Positions 1-9,337 of a stretch of DNA of 48,088 nucleotides are shown here, piece after piece. The DNA comes from Betaproteobacteria bacterium (GTDB taxonomy: Bacteria; Pseudomonadota; Gammaproteobacteria; Burkholderiales; SG8-41). The position numbers and the translations under genes were made by a program. The notes under the pieces are model-generated. The model was not told where the DNA came from and did not search any database. It worked only from the letters and a program-made list of their open reading frames with translations. Each line of letters opens with the position of its first letter. Position 1 is the first letter of the stretch. The stretch is from assembly GCA_016192825.1 (NCBI GenBank), contig JACPTK010000094.1, forward strand, positions 1 to 48,088. Reading direction: 5' to 3'.

Positions 1-177
1 AACACATCACCTTGGCACTCGATGCCGTCAGGATTGTGAGAGCTCCCCTTCACCTTGGCCAACCCTTCCTCTCCTCGTTAAGATCGCATGCTCGACTCCC
101 CCGAAGGGGCGGGAGGCGTCCATGCCATCTTGGCGGTTCGATTACAATGACGGATTCTGACGAACAGGGAACCGAAA

Positions 178-975
178 ATGCTGGTGCCATTGAAAGGACG
201 CAATCTTTACCATGACGTCGTCGGCCCGGAATCGGGTCAGGTTGTCGCCTTCTCACATTCGCTTGCAGCCGACCTCGGCATGTGGGCGGAGCAGGTGCCC
301 GCGCTCACCGCCGCCGGTTACCGCGCGTTGCGAATCGATATGCGCGGCCACGGCGGCAGCGGCGTGCTGCCCGGACCCTATACCATCGATGAACTGGCCG
401 ATGACCTTGTCGCCGTGCTGGACGCCCTCGGCGTCAGCAAATGCCATTATGTTGGCCTCTCGATTGGCGGCATGATCGGCCAGTCGCTTGGCCTGCGCCA
501 CGCGAACCGCATGCAATCGTTGATGCTGTGCGACACGCAGACCCAGTCGCCCGCCGATGCCGCAACGCGCTGGGGCCCGCGCATCGAGGCGGCGAACAAG
601 GCCGGCTCGCTGGAACCCATTGCCGACGCGACCATTGGCCGATGGCTCACCGAAGATTTCAGGAAAAAGCACCCGGGCCGCTGGAAGCAGATCCGCGATT
701 CCATCGTCGGCTGCACCCCGATGGGCTACGCCGGCTGCGCGCAGGCGATCGGGAACTTCAATTTCACCGCACGCCTGAATACCGTGAAGACGCCGACGCT
801 GGTTGTGTGCGGCACCGACGACCCCAGTGCCGCTCCGGCCGAGAGCAAGCATGTTGCGAGCCTTTTCCCCAACGGCAGCTACGACGATTTCGCCGGCGCG
901 CGCCATTTGCCCAACGTCGAGCAGCCCGACGCGTTCAATCGCGTGCTGCTCAAGTGGCTCGCTGCGCACAAATAG
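178..975 (+). CDS. Alpha/beta hydrolase, 3-oxoadipate enol-lactonase (PcaD)-like
   Basis: A 265-residue cytoplasmic alpha/beta-hydrolase with no signal peptide. The nucleophile elbow is GLSIGG with Ser95; the acid is probably Asp214 or Asp215 in CGTDDPS, and the base is His243 in ARHLPN. The sequence around DMRGHGGS and the length fit the 3-oxoadipate enol-lactonase branch, which opens a lactone in the beta-ketoadipate pathway. No other pca gene is nearby, so the substrate is inferred only from family resemblance and it could be another carboxylesterase. The ATG at 178 follows an AGGGA at a suitable distance. It is a single-gene unit, oriented toward the minus-strand island. Confidence 0.85.
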   Translation: MLVPLKGRNLYHDVVGPESGQVVAFSHSLAADLGMWAEQVPALTAAGYRALRIDMRGHGGSGVLPGPYTIDELADDLVAVLDALGVSKCHYVGLSIGGMIGQSLGLRHANRMQSLMLCDTQTQSPADAATRWGPRIEAANKAGSLEPIADATIGRWLTEDFRKKHPGRWKQIRDSIVGCTPMGYAGCAQAIGNFNFTARLNTVKTPTLVVCGTDDPSAAPAESKHVASLFPNGSYDDFAGARHLPNVEQPDAFNRVLLKWLAAHK

Positions 976-1336
976 GCGGCCCCGAAATGGCCATGCCGCG
1001 CGGTCCTGCCGACGAGCCCTGTTTCTTTGATGGGATCGGACTCGCACGATCCCGTCATTGACCCCGCGCGATACCGTTGTCGGTTTGAGGACATCGCATT
1101 GGTTGGCGGGGTACGTTCGGAACCGTTTCCGCTGGGTGACGGTTTCGTTTCGCTAGCCAGCACACTGGGTTGGATCAGCGCAAACGACTGCTTTCACCCA
1201 TAGCGGACGGTCGGCTCCCCCCGCTTGGTCTGGCGATCTTAAACGTAGACAATAGGTTTGAAGGATCGCACCGGCAGGCACAGCAGCACGCTCAATCCGG
1301 CCCGGATTGGTTTCGCCAAAACTGGCATAGGGCCTC
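976..1336. other. Intergenic, with a possible terminator hairpin
   Basis: No credible gene. An inverted repeat at 1029-1038 and 1047-1056 (10-bp stem with one G-U type mismatch, 8-nt loop) lies just downstream of the hydrolase. It could end its transcript, but no T-run follows. Nothing recognisable in the remaining bases before the CapA-like gene. Confidence 0.4.
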
Positions 1337-2479
1337 CTACCCTTCCCGCCTATATATCTGGTAACGGTCGCCAACCGCTAATATGTTGGTCATTCCCCCT
1401 TTCACAAATTTTCCCGCCCAGTTTAGATACGCCAGTGATTTCTGAAACTGCGGACTATCCGGCCCAACCACTTCAGCGTGCCCGCTTTCCCGCATGAACG
1501 TTGGCAGATACTCGGCAGCAGCAAGGCCGTCCTTGTCAAATTCGAGAAAAGCTATACCGCCCTCGTTGTAGTGTCGCTGGTAATCATACACAACGCCAGG
1601 TTCGGGCTCTAGTGAGTAAACTTCTTGGAATGTATATTCCCTATTGGGGGCGCAACGCGGCGAGTTTCTTTTGTGCGCAGCAGTCCGATAAAAGCAGAAA
1701 TTTCCGAGACTGTAGAAAATTACACCGCTCTTATATCGCTCGATCGCTTGTGGTTGGTGCGCATGGTGTCCAATCACCGCGTCCGCACCGGCATCAATAG
1801 CGGCGTGGCCCACCATGGGTTGGTAATCGCAGGGGCGAACGACGAAATGCACCCCCCAATGCAATGACACAAGGACAACATCGGCAATTTTCTTTGCTGC
1901 CCTCACATCTTGAACCAACTCTTCCAAATCGCCCTCATGGGGAATGGTGATGACCCGCGGCGGCGCACCAGGCTGAAATTCATATGGCTCATAGAATGTA
2001 TGAGCGCGCATTGGTACGCTACCGGCACGACCTTCCGTGGCCCAGTACTGCGGCAAGGTAGTACTGACGTAACCAAGGAACACTATTCGCAGCTTTTTCC
2101 GAGAGATAACAAGAGGCTTTCTTGCGTCGGAAATATTGACCCCCGCGCCAATAGTGCCGATGTCAAGCAGGCGGAAAGTCTTCTGCGTGTCCTCAATGGC
2201 CTCCGGCCCCCAATCGCCGGAGTGATTCGATGCGATCGATACCACGTCGAAAGGAACGGTCTTAAACGCTGCCGCCATCCGGGGGTGCTGACGCGAATGC
2301 AGCGCCCCACTTTGCTGCTGAAAGCTTCCTCGTTCGGAGTACACACGTTCAACTTGCGCGAATTTGATATCCGCGCTCCGCAGCGGTTTCATTACGTATG
2401 AAAAAGCACTATCGGGTGGATCAAAGCCGGTACTGACATCCCCCACGGCTGCGACGGTGACGCTTTTTAATCCGGTCAT
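1337..2479 (-). CDS. CapA-family protein (poly-gamma-glutamate synthesis / metallophosphoesterase-like)
   Basis: 380 residues with the CapA (PGA_cap) motifs in order: AAVGDV near residue 11, ASNHSGDWG with Asn85-His86, SLHWG near 206, GHHAHQPQ and SLGNF. These line a calcineurin-like metal site. The family is named for capsule poly-gamma-glutamate synthesis, but most lone members have no proven role. There is no signal peptide or membrane anchor and no capB/capC here. It starts 21 nt after the TctC gene stop and is probably the last gene of the minus-strand operon beginning near 9337. Its link to organic-acid breakdown is unexplained; it might hydrolyse a gamma-linked or phosphorylated derivative of the substrate, which is speculation. 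Confidence 0.8.
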   Translation of the reverse strand: MTGLKSVTVAAVGDVSTGFDPPDSAFSYVMKPLRSADIKFAQVERVYSERGSFQQQSGALHSRQHPRMAAAFKTVPFDVVSIASNHSGDWGPEAIEDTQKTFRLLDIGTIGAGVNISDARKPLVISRKKLRIVFLGYVSTTLPQYWATEGRAGSVPMRAHTFYEPYEFQPGAPPRVITIPHEGDLEELVQDVRAAKKIADVVLVSLHWGVHFVVRPCDYQPMVGHAAIDAGADAVIGHHAHQPQAIERYKSGVIFYSLGNFCFYRTAAHKRNSPRCAPNREYTFQEVYSLEPEPGVVYDYQRHYNEGGIAFLEFDKDGLAAAEYLPTFMRESGHAEVVGPDSPQFQKSLAYLNWAGKFVKGGMTNILAVGDRYQIYRREG

Positions 2480-2500
2480 TGCTTGTGCCCCATATCATTG

Positions 2501-3493
2501 CTACTCGGCGCGAATTCCGGCGTTCTTGATCAACGTACCCCACTTCAACATCTCTGACTTAATGGTCGAACTAAATTGCTCTGGTGAACTACCAACGACG
2601 TCAACGCCCGCTTTCGAGAATTTCTCCTTTACCTCTTCTCTATTTAAGACCTGAACAATATACTCATTTATTCGAAGCATGAGTGCTGCGGGCATGCCAC
2701 CCGGAGCCAATATTCCGGTCATCGTAATCGATTCGTATCCGGGAAGCCCGGAATTGGCAATAGTAGGCACGTTTGGGTAAAGTCTGGCAGGTTGCCTGCT
2801 GGTGACAGCCAATGCGCGCAATCGTCCTGAATTGACGTGCCCGACCACCGATGCCGCTGTGGGAAACAAGAGCTGAACCTCACCACTCAGCAATGCATTG
2901 AGAGCGGGCGCGGCGCCCCTGTAGCTAACCCTCGTTATTTTCACTTTCGCCATGAATTTGAAAAGCTCGGCGGAAAGGTGTGAAGCGGATCCGGTTCCGG
3001 CTGCCCCATCGTTCAGTTCCCCCGGCCGAGATTTAGCGAGGGCGATGAGATCCGTTACCGTCCCGACCGGCAAGGAGGGATGTACAACAAGTATGTTCGG
3101 CGCAGATACTGCGAGCGTAATTGGCGCGAAGTCCTTGATCGGGTCCCAGGGAACATCGCTTCGCATGAAGGGCAATAACCAAATCGTGCTTCCATGCAGA
3201 ATCAAGGTATATCCATCGGCAGGTGCTTTTGCAACGGAGTCGCCAGCGATGATTCCGCCCCCGCCCCCCCGATTTACCACCAGAACCGGTTGACCCATTA
3301 TTTCTCTCAAGCCTTGCGCTATCAGGCGGGCTGCAAAATCGTTTCCGCCACCAGGACTGGTGGTGACAAGCTGAATTGGCTTGGTCGGATACGCCTGGGC
3401 AATCGCCGCAGGCAGGTGCGCAGATGTTGCCGCCAGGAAATATGCAATGATCAACAATTGGCATGGCAAATGTCGTTGTACAGTTGTTTGCAC
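2501..3493 (-). CDS. Tripartite tricarboxylate transporter receptor (TctC/Bug family)
   Basis: A 330-residue periplasmic binding protein. The start is taken as GTG at 3493 because GGAGG stands 6 nt upstream; in-frame codons further upstream lack this. A signal peptide with a hydrophobic core (LLIIAYFLA) ends before AYPTKPIQLV, the usual mature N-terminus of Bug receptors. Family marks are SPGGGND, DGYTLI, the DFAPIT segment, GTGSASHL and a C-terminal KNAGI. The family binds small carboxylates for TctAB-type permeases. No permease gene is in the window, so it is an orphan receptor. It is the second receptor of the island and may serve the same substrate as the 3819-4787 gene or act in sensing. 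Confidence 0.92.
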   Translation of the reverse strand: MQTTVQRHLPCQLLIIAYFLAATSAHLPAAIAQAYPTKPIQLVTTSPGGGNDFAARLIAQGLREIMGQPVLVVNRGGGGGIIAGDSVAKAPADGYTLILHGSTIWLLPFMRSDVPWDPIKDFAPITLAVSAPNILVVHPSLPVGTVTDLIALAKSRPGELNDGAAGTGSASHLSAELFKFMAKVKITRVSYRGAAPALNALLSGEVQLLFPTAASVVGHVNSGRLRALAVTSRQPARLYPNVPTIANSGLPGYESITMTGILAPGGMPAALMLRINEYIVQVLNREEVKEKFSKAGVDVVGSSPEQFSSTIKSEMLKWGTLIKNAGIRAE

Positions 3494-3818
3494 TTGACAC
3501 CTCCGTTTGGATTTGAGTAGCGGTCTACCATCGATAGCGATTGGGATGTTGCAACCCGATGGCGCCATTAACCAGTTACGTCCAGATCTTGCTGCAGGGA
3601 AAGCTCACACACGACACTGTTGCTCATTTCAACACGTGCTAGGGCAAGCGCGATCAGTTAATTCCTCTCGACTACCCCAACTCAATCGCGTCTTCTCCGC
3701 ACTCAGGAATTGAGCAAGCTAGTGATTAGACGTGCAGTAGATTTCGATACCGATCTCCTCGGAAAGCGCGCGAGGTTTCAGCGAAAATCAACATCCTTGA
3801 TTGAGCGAATCGCCGGGC
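3494..3818. other. Intergenic gap inside the island
   Basis: About 325 bases between the two TctC genes. No open frame with family resemblance and no clear hairpin terminator. The length allows a second promoter for the distal TctC and CapA genes, but I cannot point to convincing -35/-10 boxes. Confidence 0.4.
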
Positions 3819-4787
3819 TTACTCGACCTTTATCCCTCGCGCCTTCACTACGCGCGCCCATTTGCTAATCTCATTGCGGATGACTGCACCGAATTCCTCC
3901 ACGCTATTGCCGACGGGATCCGCGCCTTGGTCAGCTAGGAATTTCTGAACGTCCTTTTTCTTCAGCGCGTTGCCGATTTCTTGGTTAAGCAAATTAATGA
4001 CGGTAGTCGGCGTCCCAGCCGGGGCCACAACGCCGTACCAGCCTGTCATCTCGAAACCGGGCTGACTAGCCTCGGCAACTGTCGGCAGATCGGGAAGCGC
4101 GCTGGACCGTTTCGAGCCGGTAGTAGCAAGCGCACGCAGTCGACCCGATCTTACGTGGATTACCCCCGTAATCGTGGTCGCGAACCCGAGCTGGATCTGT
4201 TTGCTCAGAAGCGCGTTCATCAATTGACTCGCCCCCTTGTACGGCACGTGCGTCATTCTGATGCCGGCGATCATACTGAGCAGTTCCATGCCGAGGTGTG
4301 TCACTGAACCGATGCCCGATGATCCATAGTTGAGCTGTCCAGGTTTCTCTTTGGCAAGCTTTATCAGTTCGGTCACCGACATGGCCGGTACACCGGGATC
4401 CACAAGGAGCAAATAAGATTGCACGGTGACTTGGGTTATCGGTGCCAAGGCCTTCACCATGTCGTACGGTAGCTTGGTGAAAAGCGCAGCATTGGTGATT
4501 TGACTGCCCGACAGGATCATGAGCGTATAGCCATCAGGCGCGGACTGCGCGGTAAGCATCATTGCAATCGTTCCACCGGCGCCTGGGCGGTTGTCCCCTA
4601 TCACGGGTTGTCCCCAGCGCTCCGTAAGCTTCTGGCCAATTACCCGCCCAATGATGTCGCTGCCGCCCCCCGGGGCAAATCCCAGCAATAATCGGATAGG
4701 TTTGTAGGGGTACGCTTCTGCCCCCGCTCGCGGCAGCGTTGATATTGTGGCTAAAACAAGCACGCAAGCCCTAATGAAGATATTCAT
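3819..4787 (-). CDS. Tripartite tricarboxylate transporter receptor (TctC/Bug family)
   Basis: 322 residues. ATG at 4787 is preceded by GGAGG 7 nt upstream. The N-terminal signal peptide (ACVLVLATISTL core) is followed by AYPYKPIRLLLGFAPGGGSD, the classic Bug receptor mature start. DNRPGAGG, DGYTLM, ALAPIT, GIGSVTHL and HVPYKG follow in the usual order. It is predicted to bind a di- or tricarboxylate in the periplasm. It sits 162 nt downstream of the aconitase-like small subunit in the same orientation, so it probably supplies the acid degraded by the enzymes upstream in the operon. No TctA/TctB permease is encoded in the window. Confidence 0.93.
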   Translation of the reverse strand: MNIFIRACVLVLATISTLPRAGAEAYPYKPIRLLLGFAPGGGSDIIGRVIGQKLTERWGQPVIGDNRPGAGGTIAMMLTAQSAPDGYTLMILSGSQITNAALFTKLPYDMVKALAPITQVTVQSYLLLVDPGVPAMSVTELIKLAKEKPGQLNYGSSGIGSVTHLGMELLSMIAGIRMTHVPYKGASQLMNALLSKQIQLGFATTITGVIHVRSGRLRALATTGSKRSSALPDLPTVAEASQPGFEMTGWYGVVAPAGTPTTVINLLNQEIGNALKKKDVQKFLADQGADPVGNSVEEFGAVIRNEISKWARVVKARGIKVE

Positions 4788-4949
4788 TTGTGGCCTCCTC
4801 AGTTGCGGCAGCCTTGTCGAGTTGGCGTTGTGCGTCGGGGGAAGTCTGCCTAGGTCATCGTATTCACGAGCTCATGCTGTAATAATCTGTGGCACAGATA
4901 GCTTCGAGAGTGGACGGAGTAGGTAATCCCCGGCAGGCCGGCGTTCAGA

Positions 4950-5462
4950 TCATCGACCTGCTTCTGCAATATATCGTTCGCGTGCGACATGAGGTAGCCC
5001 GCCCGCCTTGAAAATCCGCTCGATCAAGGAAGGGAACTTGCGCAACGCAACACTGGCGCCAGTCGCAGGATTCCGTGCTACAACCTTCGGGTAATCGACC
5101 TCTAGGACGTCTCCGTCGTTAACAATACCCGTGATCCCCGGTGCCATGAAAATCGGGATGGCCCGAGCGATATTGTTCCGTAGGAATAATCGGGAGGCCG
5201 TCTCGACTACGATCGCAGCAATACCCACCTCTCGCAGCACTAGTCCGGGACGGCTAGAACCGCAACCAAAATTGCGCCCCGCCACTAGAATATCGCCTGG
5301 TTTTACCTCCTTGGGGAACTCCGGCCGATAGGCCTCCATGGTGTGCTTTTTCAGTTCCTCCATGGTGGGGTACAGGTAATAAGGATTGATGGAGTCGGTA
5401 TCGATGGAATCTCCGAATTTCCAGACGCGGCCGCGTATTAAACGATTCAGATCAAAGCTCAT
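4950..5462 (-). CDS. Aconitase/isopropylmalate dehydratase-like small subunit (LeuD-like)
   Basis: A 170-residue swivel-domain subunit. It begins GRVWKFGDSIDTDSINPYYL and contains GRNFGCGSSRPG (62-72), the substrate-binding loop of LeuD/DmdB/homoaconitase small subunits. ATG at 5462 overlaps the 3' end of the large-subunit gene by 11 nt, with an AAGGAGG inside that gene, which suggests coupled translation. With the large subunit it should make a two-subunit hydro-lyase of the LeuCD type. Context with a dehydrogenase and an isocitrate-lyase-superfamily enzyme argues for a catabolic acid rather than leucine synthesis, since no leuA or leuB is present. Confidence 0.9.
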   Translation of the reverse strand: MSFDLNRLIRGRVWKFGDSIDTDSINPYYLYPTMEELKKHTMEAYRPEFPKEVKPGDILVAGRNFGCGSSRPGLVLREVGIAAIVVETASRLFLRNNIARAIPIFMAPGITGIVNDGDVLEVDYPKVVARNPATGASVALRKFPSLIERIFKAGGLPHVARERYIAEAGR

Positions 5463-6732
5463 TGAACACCTCCTTGGGGTTTACGATCTTGCCGGCCACC
5501 GCCGCAGCCGTGACGGTGAGCGGACCTCCAAGATAGATATCGGCATTTAGGCTCCCCTTACGCCCTTTGTAATTCCGCGTAGTTGCGCTGATGCAAACTT
5601 CTCCATCGGATAGGAAACCGACCTTTGGCTGGCAGATACCGCACCCTGGGGTTACAACCTGGGCGCCGGCTTCGAGCAGCGTCTCGACTAGCCCGTCCTT
5701 CACGGACCGCAGATAAACCTGCTGTGAGGCTGGCGAGATGATGAAGCGCACGCCCTTGGCGACCCTGCGCCCCTTCAACGCGCGCGCCGCGATCTCGATG
5801 TCTTCGTAGCGGCCGTTCGCGCACGACCCGATCTGGGCCTGATCGACTTTGATTCCAACCACATCATTCACCGGACATACGTTGCCAAATTGATTCGGCT
5901 TAGCCACCACAAATGGCATATTGTCCACGTCCAGCGTGATTTCTTTTTCGTATACGGCATTGGCGTCGGGGGTGAGCGGTTCGTAAGGCTTGTCAGTCCG
6001 TCCTTTCAGGAAGTCTCGCGTTTTCCCGTCGCACGGAAATATTGCGTACTTCGCCCCAACCTCCACGCCATGAGCGGAGAGGCACATCCTGCTGTCAATA
6101 CTCAGTTGGGAGACCAGAGAACCGGAATACTCGATCGACATGCTGCCAGCGAAATCCTCACCGTACTTGCCGGCCAGATACAGAATTATGTCCTTGGCGA
6201 TCGGGTAGTTGGGTTGATAGCCATTCAGAATAACCTTGATTGAGGGTGGCACTTGGAACCACAGTTCACCGAAAAGCAAAGCATAGAGGATGTCTGCCCT
6301 CGAGAAACCGGTGCTGCCTACGTTAAGGGCACCATAACTGATGGTGTGCGAATCAAGTCCAACTACCAGCTCGCCAGGACGGACGAGGCCGTAGTCAGCT
6401 ACCATCTGGTGAGCGATGCCCGGCTCCGCATCGTAAAAGCATTTTATGCCGAGACGATTCACTTCGCGACGGGTTCGCGCGTTCTCGTCAGCAAGCTTCT
6501 GACTTAGTGCTGGCTGGTGGTGATCCACGAGGACGAAGACGCGTTCTCGATCCCACACTCGTGGCAAGCCACCCGTAAAGCCAAACTCCGCCGGCATATC
6601 GTACATCGGATCCCAAGCATGGTAGTGGCACATCAAACCATCAATCCGAGCCTCAACGAAATCTCCGGCCTTAACCGTTTCTCCCGTGAGGTTATGCTGC
6701 GAGAGGAGCTTTTCCGCCATTGTCTGTCCCAT
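5452..6732 (-). CDS. Aconitase/isopropylmalate dehydratase-like large subunit (LeuC/DmdA-like)
   Basis: A 426-residue iron-sulfur hydro-lyase subunit. The 4Fe-4S ligands expected for the family are all present: Cys304 in IGSCANGRYED and Cys364/Cys367 in PGCGICQPK. DSHT (127-130) supplies active-site residues. The size matches the two-subunit LeuC/HacA/DmdA group rather than monomeric aconitases. The reaction would be reversible hydration of an aconitate-like double bond. The ATG at 6732 has GGGGAT upstream; Met5 is an alternative. Relatives include 2,3-dimethylmalate dehydratase of nicotinate fermentation, and context here favours an analogous unsaturated tri- or dicarboxylate. Specificity cannot be read from sequence. 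Confidence 0.9.
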   Translation of the reverse strand: MGQTMAEKLLSQHNLTGETVKAGDFVEARIDGLMCHYHAWDPMYDMPAEFGFTGGLPRVWDRERVFVLVDHHQPALSQKLADENARTRREVNRLGIKCFYDAEPGIAHQMVADYGLVRPGELVVGLDSHTISYGALNVGSTGFSRADILYALLFGELWFQVPPSIKVILNGYQPNYPIAKDIILYLAGKYGEDFAGSMSIEYSGSLVSQLSIDSRMCLSAHGVEVGAKYAIFPCDGKTRDFLKGRTDKPYEPLTPDANAVYEKEITLDVDNMPFVVAKPNQFGNVCPVNDVVGIKVDQAQIGSCANGRYEDIEIAARALKGRRVAKGVRFIISPASQQVYLRSVKDGLVETLLEAGAQVVTPGCGICQPKVGFLSDGEVCISATTRNYKGRKGSLNADIYLGGPLTVTAAAVAGKIVNPKEVFNEL

Positions 6733-6872
6733 AACTTTATCCCCATTGGATAGAAACTACGCACACCGTATCTACGTGGGACACCAGATTATTCAAACGA
6801 ACTGCAACTCCCGCTTTTTGGCTTTTTTTCCAGACGCAGCGACCGAACACAACTCCCAAAGGTAGTGGCTGC

Positions 6873-7817
6873 CTAATCCCGATATTTTTTCAGCAATTCC
6901 GAAGGGAAATAGCGTTCCTCCAGTTCCCGTTGCTTATCGGCACCTTCGCCCTCTGGCCCTACCACCGGATGCGGATAAGGACGATCCTTGCGGCTTGCTT
7001 GGAAATCCTCCCAAGCAGCGATACCGCGCTGTTGAAATGCCTGCATGAAGTCCCAAAGGGGCGCCCAGGTCACGTGGTGCGTAATTCTCGAGTACCACGC
7101 GATGTTGACGCCGAGGGCAAGGTGTTCCTCGAGGGTCAGGTAGCGCGGAATCTTTCCTTTTCCGAACGAGAACGTTCCAGGAACGGCCGCCCGCGCAAGC
7201 TTGATTTCATCTATCGAGTGCGGCGATGTGAACTGCACCCAATCTACGCCTGCCTCGGTTTTGTACGCTTTCAGGCGCGCGATGCAGTCTTCTAGACCAC
7301 TGCCCACCGCATCCCGCGCATAGCACTGGGCCATGACCACAAAGTTCGGATCAATCTCGTTCTTCATGTCGACGGCGGCGCGGTAGCGTGCAATCGCGTG
7401 CTCTATTGGTACGACTTCAATGCCAGCAGTATCGGTCTTGCGCTTGCCCTCGATTGGTTGATCGTCAATTCGAACACCTGCAATGCCAGCGCGTATGCAT
7501 TCCCGGACCATGCGCCGCACAGCCATAATTCCGCCGTGCCCCGTATCACCATCCATGATCACGGGTATGCTTACGCTCTGTGCAATCCAGCCCGCAATGG
7601 TCACGCATTCGGTCAAGGTCGCCGTGCCAACGTCTGATAATCCGGTATAAGCACCCACCACTCCACTCGTACCGGTGAAGAGGGTTTCGCACCCGGCCTT
7701 CTCCATTATGCGTGCATGTTGCGCACTCGGCGGATGCATCACGGCGAGAACTTTGCCCTGCCGATGGATAAGTTCCTGCAAACGTTCGCGACGAGACTGG
7801 GGATCGTTTGTGCTCAT
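6873..7817 (-). CDS. Isocitrate lyase / PEP mutase superfamily enzyme
   Basis: 314 residues from the ATG at 7817 (starts at 7844 or TTG 7847, overlapping the preceding stop, are possible). FTGTSGVVGAYTGLSD, the metal motif DGDTGHGG (89-96) and VRIDDQ (115-120) place it with 2-methylisocitrate lyase, dimethylmalate lyase and relatives. The flexible loop that carries KKCGH or KRCGH in C-C lyases here reads PIEGKRKTDTAG (121-132) with no cysteine. Family knowledge makes that Cys the usual acid of the lyases, while members lacking it include decarboxylases and mutases. The context of a dehydrogenase and a hydratase suggests it handles their product. Whether it cleaves or decarboxylates is open. 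Confidence 0.85.
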   Translation of the reverse strand: MSTNDPQSRRERLQELIHRQGKVLAVMHPPSAQHARIMEKAGCETLFTGTSGVVGAYTGLSDVGTATLTECVTIAGWIAQSVSIPVIMDGDTGHGGIMAVRRMVRECIRAGIAGVRIDDQPIEGKRKTDTAGIEVVPIEHAIARYRAAVDMKNEIDPNFVVMAQCYARDAVGSGLEDCIARLKAYKTEAGVDWVQFTSPHSIDEIKLARAAVPGTFSFGKGKIPRYLTLEEHLALGVNIAWYSRITHHVTWAPLWDFMQAFQQRGIAAWEDFQASRKDRPYPHPVVGPEGEGADKQRELEERYFPSELLKKYRD

Positions 7818-7843
7818 TTTTCTGTATCTTTCTCGCCTGACCA

Positions 7844-9337
7844 TCAACTCCTCGACTTGCTTTTTGCAAACGCCGCCGCTTCACGTCCGGCCATACGCCC
7901 GAACACCGCACCGGCCATGAGACCCGCACTTCCCGGATAGTTAAAGTACCAAAGTCCGCCAACAAGTTCGCCTGCGGCGTAAAGACCTGGTAGTGGCGTG
8001 TCACTGATATCGAGAACGTGGGTTGTCGTGTCGATTTTGAGGCCACCGAAGGTGAAGGTGATACCGCAGCCAACTGAGTAGGCCTCGAACGGCGGAACCT
8101 CGATCGGATTGGCCCAGTTCGACTTGTTGATGGCCAAGCCTACGGTGCATTTTCCATCCTTGATGTTAGGGTTGAACGATACATCGCGCTTTACGGCGGC
8201 GTTGTATTCGCGCATTGTCTCCAGGAACTGCGCTGGGTGCACATCCTGCATGCGATCGGCGAGACCTTCCAGCGTGTCGGCCTGCACCCGGGTCGCGCCC
8301 CGCAGTTTGTACTCATCGCGCTGGAACTGCTTCATTGGGGCATCAAATATCTGCCACGCATAACTCCCAGGCTGCTGCAGCACGATGCGGCCGATCTTCG
8401 CGTAGGTGTAATTCCGGAAGTCAGACCCCTCATCGACGAAGCGCCTACCGTCAGCGTTAACCATGATGCCGAATTGATAGCTTAGTCGGTAGGAGCTTGG
8501 CCCTTTCTCGAGTACGCCAAAATCCGGTGCGTAGCGCTCCCAAGAAACCGCGTGGCATCCCGACCACTGGCCATATGATTGCGCGCCGACGTCAAGCGCC
8601 ATACGAATACCGTCCCCGGTGTTGTAGCGGGTACCCCGCACCTTGGCCATGTCCCAGCCCGGCCCAAGATAGCGCGTGCGCCATTCTCGGTTGGCTTCGA
8701 AGCCGCCACACGCAAGAACCACCGCCCGCGCGCGGAGTTCCTCCTCGATGCCGTTAGCCACGACCCGCACACCCTCGACGCCCGATCGCCCGCGCAGAAG
8801 CGCCGTTGCTTGAGCGTTGTAGTGAATCTTGACCCCATGTTTTTCGGCGGCTTTGTATTCCGCCTCGACTAGCCCGCGTCCGCCACCATTGGCCTCGACG
8901 ACGACGCCACCAAAAAACTTGAAGCGACCATTGACGTTAAAAGCATAACGCCCATGGTTCGGCAAAAAGCGTACGCCCCTTTCTCGTATCCAGTGCACCG
9001 TATCGGTGCTACGTTGCACTAGAATCTCCGCCAAATCGGGATCGATATAATATTGCGTAAGGCGACCAAGATCATCTAGATACTGCTCTGCCGTATATTC
9101 ACCGAAGTCGCTACGCGCGATTTCGTCTTCGGAAAGATCCGGTACAACTTTTTTGACGTCCTCAAGACCGTGGTGCACCATGCGGAAACAGCCCCCGGTG
9201 AAAGCGCTATTGCCCCCGCGCTTATCCTCCGGCGCACGTTCGAGCATGAGCACATTTGCGCCGTGCTCCCTCGCCGACATAGCGGCACATAGACCGGCGT
9301 TACCTCCCCCGATCACGATGACATCATAGGACATCAT
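7844..9337 (-). CDS. FAD-dependent tricarballylate dehydrogenase-like flavoprotein (TcuA/fumarate-reductase family)
   Basis: 497 residues, soluble. The N-terminal FAD site is VIGGGNAG (8-15) with a GGNSAFTGG segment. The C-terminal half has TFGGLKID and LPGLYAAGE-VGG, the second nucleotide contact of the succinate dehydrogenase/fumarate reductase flavoprotein superfamily. Overall it most resembles TcuA, which oxidises tricarballylate to cis-aconitate, and related 3-ketosteroid-dehydrogenase-like enzymes. It is the first gene of the minus-strand operon, and its stop abuts the next gene. The aconitase-like pair downstream would hydrate exactly this kind of product. No TcuB-type electron carrier is in the window, so the electron acceptor is unknown. 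Confidence 0.85.
   Translation of the reverse strand: MMSYDVIVIGGGNAGLCAAMSAREHGANVLMLERAPEDKRGGNSAFTGGCFRMVHHGLEDVKKVVPDLSEDEIARSDFGEYTAEQYLDDLGRLTQYYIDPDLAEILVQRSTDTVHWIRERGVRFLPNHGRYAFNVNGRFKFFGGVVVEANGGGRGLVEAEYKAAEKHGVKIHYNAQATALLRGRSGVEGVRVVANGIEEELRARAVVLACGGFEANREWRTRYLGPGWDMAKVRGTRYNTGDGIRMALDVGAQSYGQWSGCHAVSWERYAPDFGVLEKGPSSYRLSYQFGIMVNADGRRFVDEGSDFRNYTYAKIGRIVLQQPGSYAWQIFDAPMKQFQRDEYKLRGATRVQADTLEGLADRMQDVHPAQFLETMREYNAAVKRDVSFNPNIKDGKCTVGLAINKSNWANPIEVPPFEAYSVGCGITFTFGGLKIDTTTHVLDISDTPLPGLYAAGELVGGLWYFNYPGSAGLMAGAVFGRMAGREAAAFAKSKSRS

Noticed and set aside
4950-6732. Leucine biosynthesis leuCD
   Set aside because: No leuA or leuB nearby, and the context is a catabolic operon with a LysR regulator and TctC receptors.
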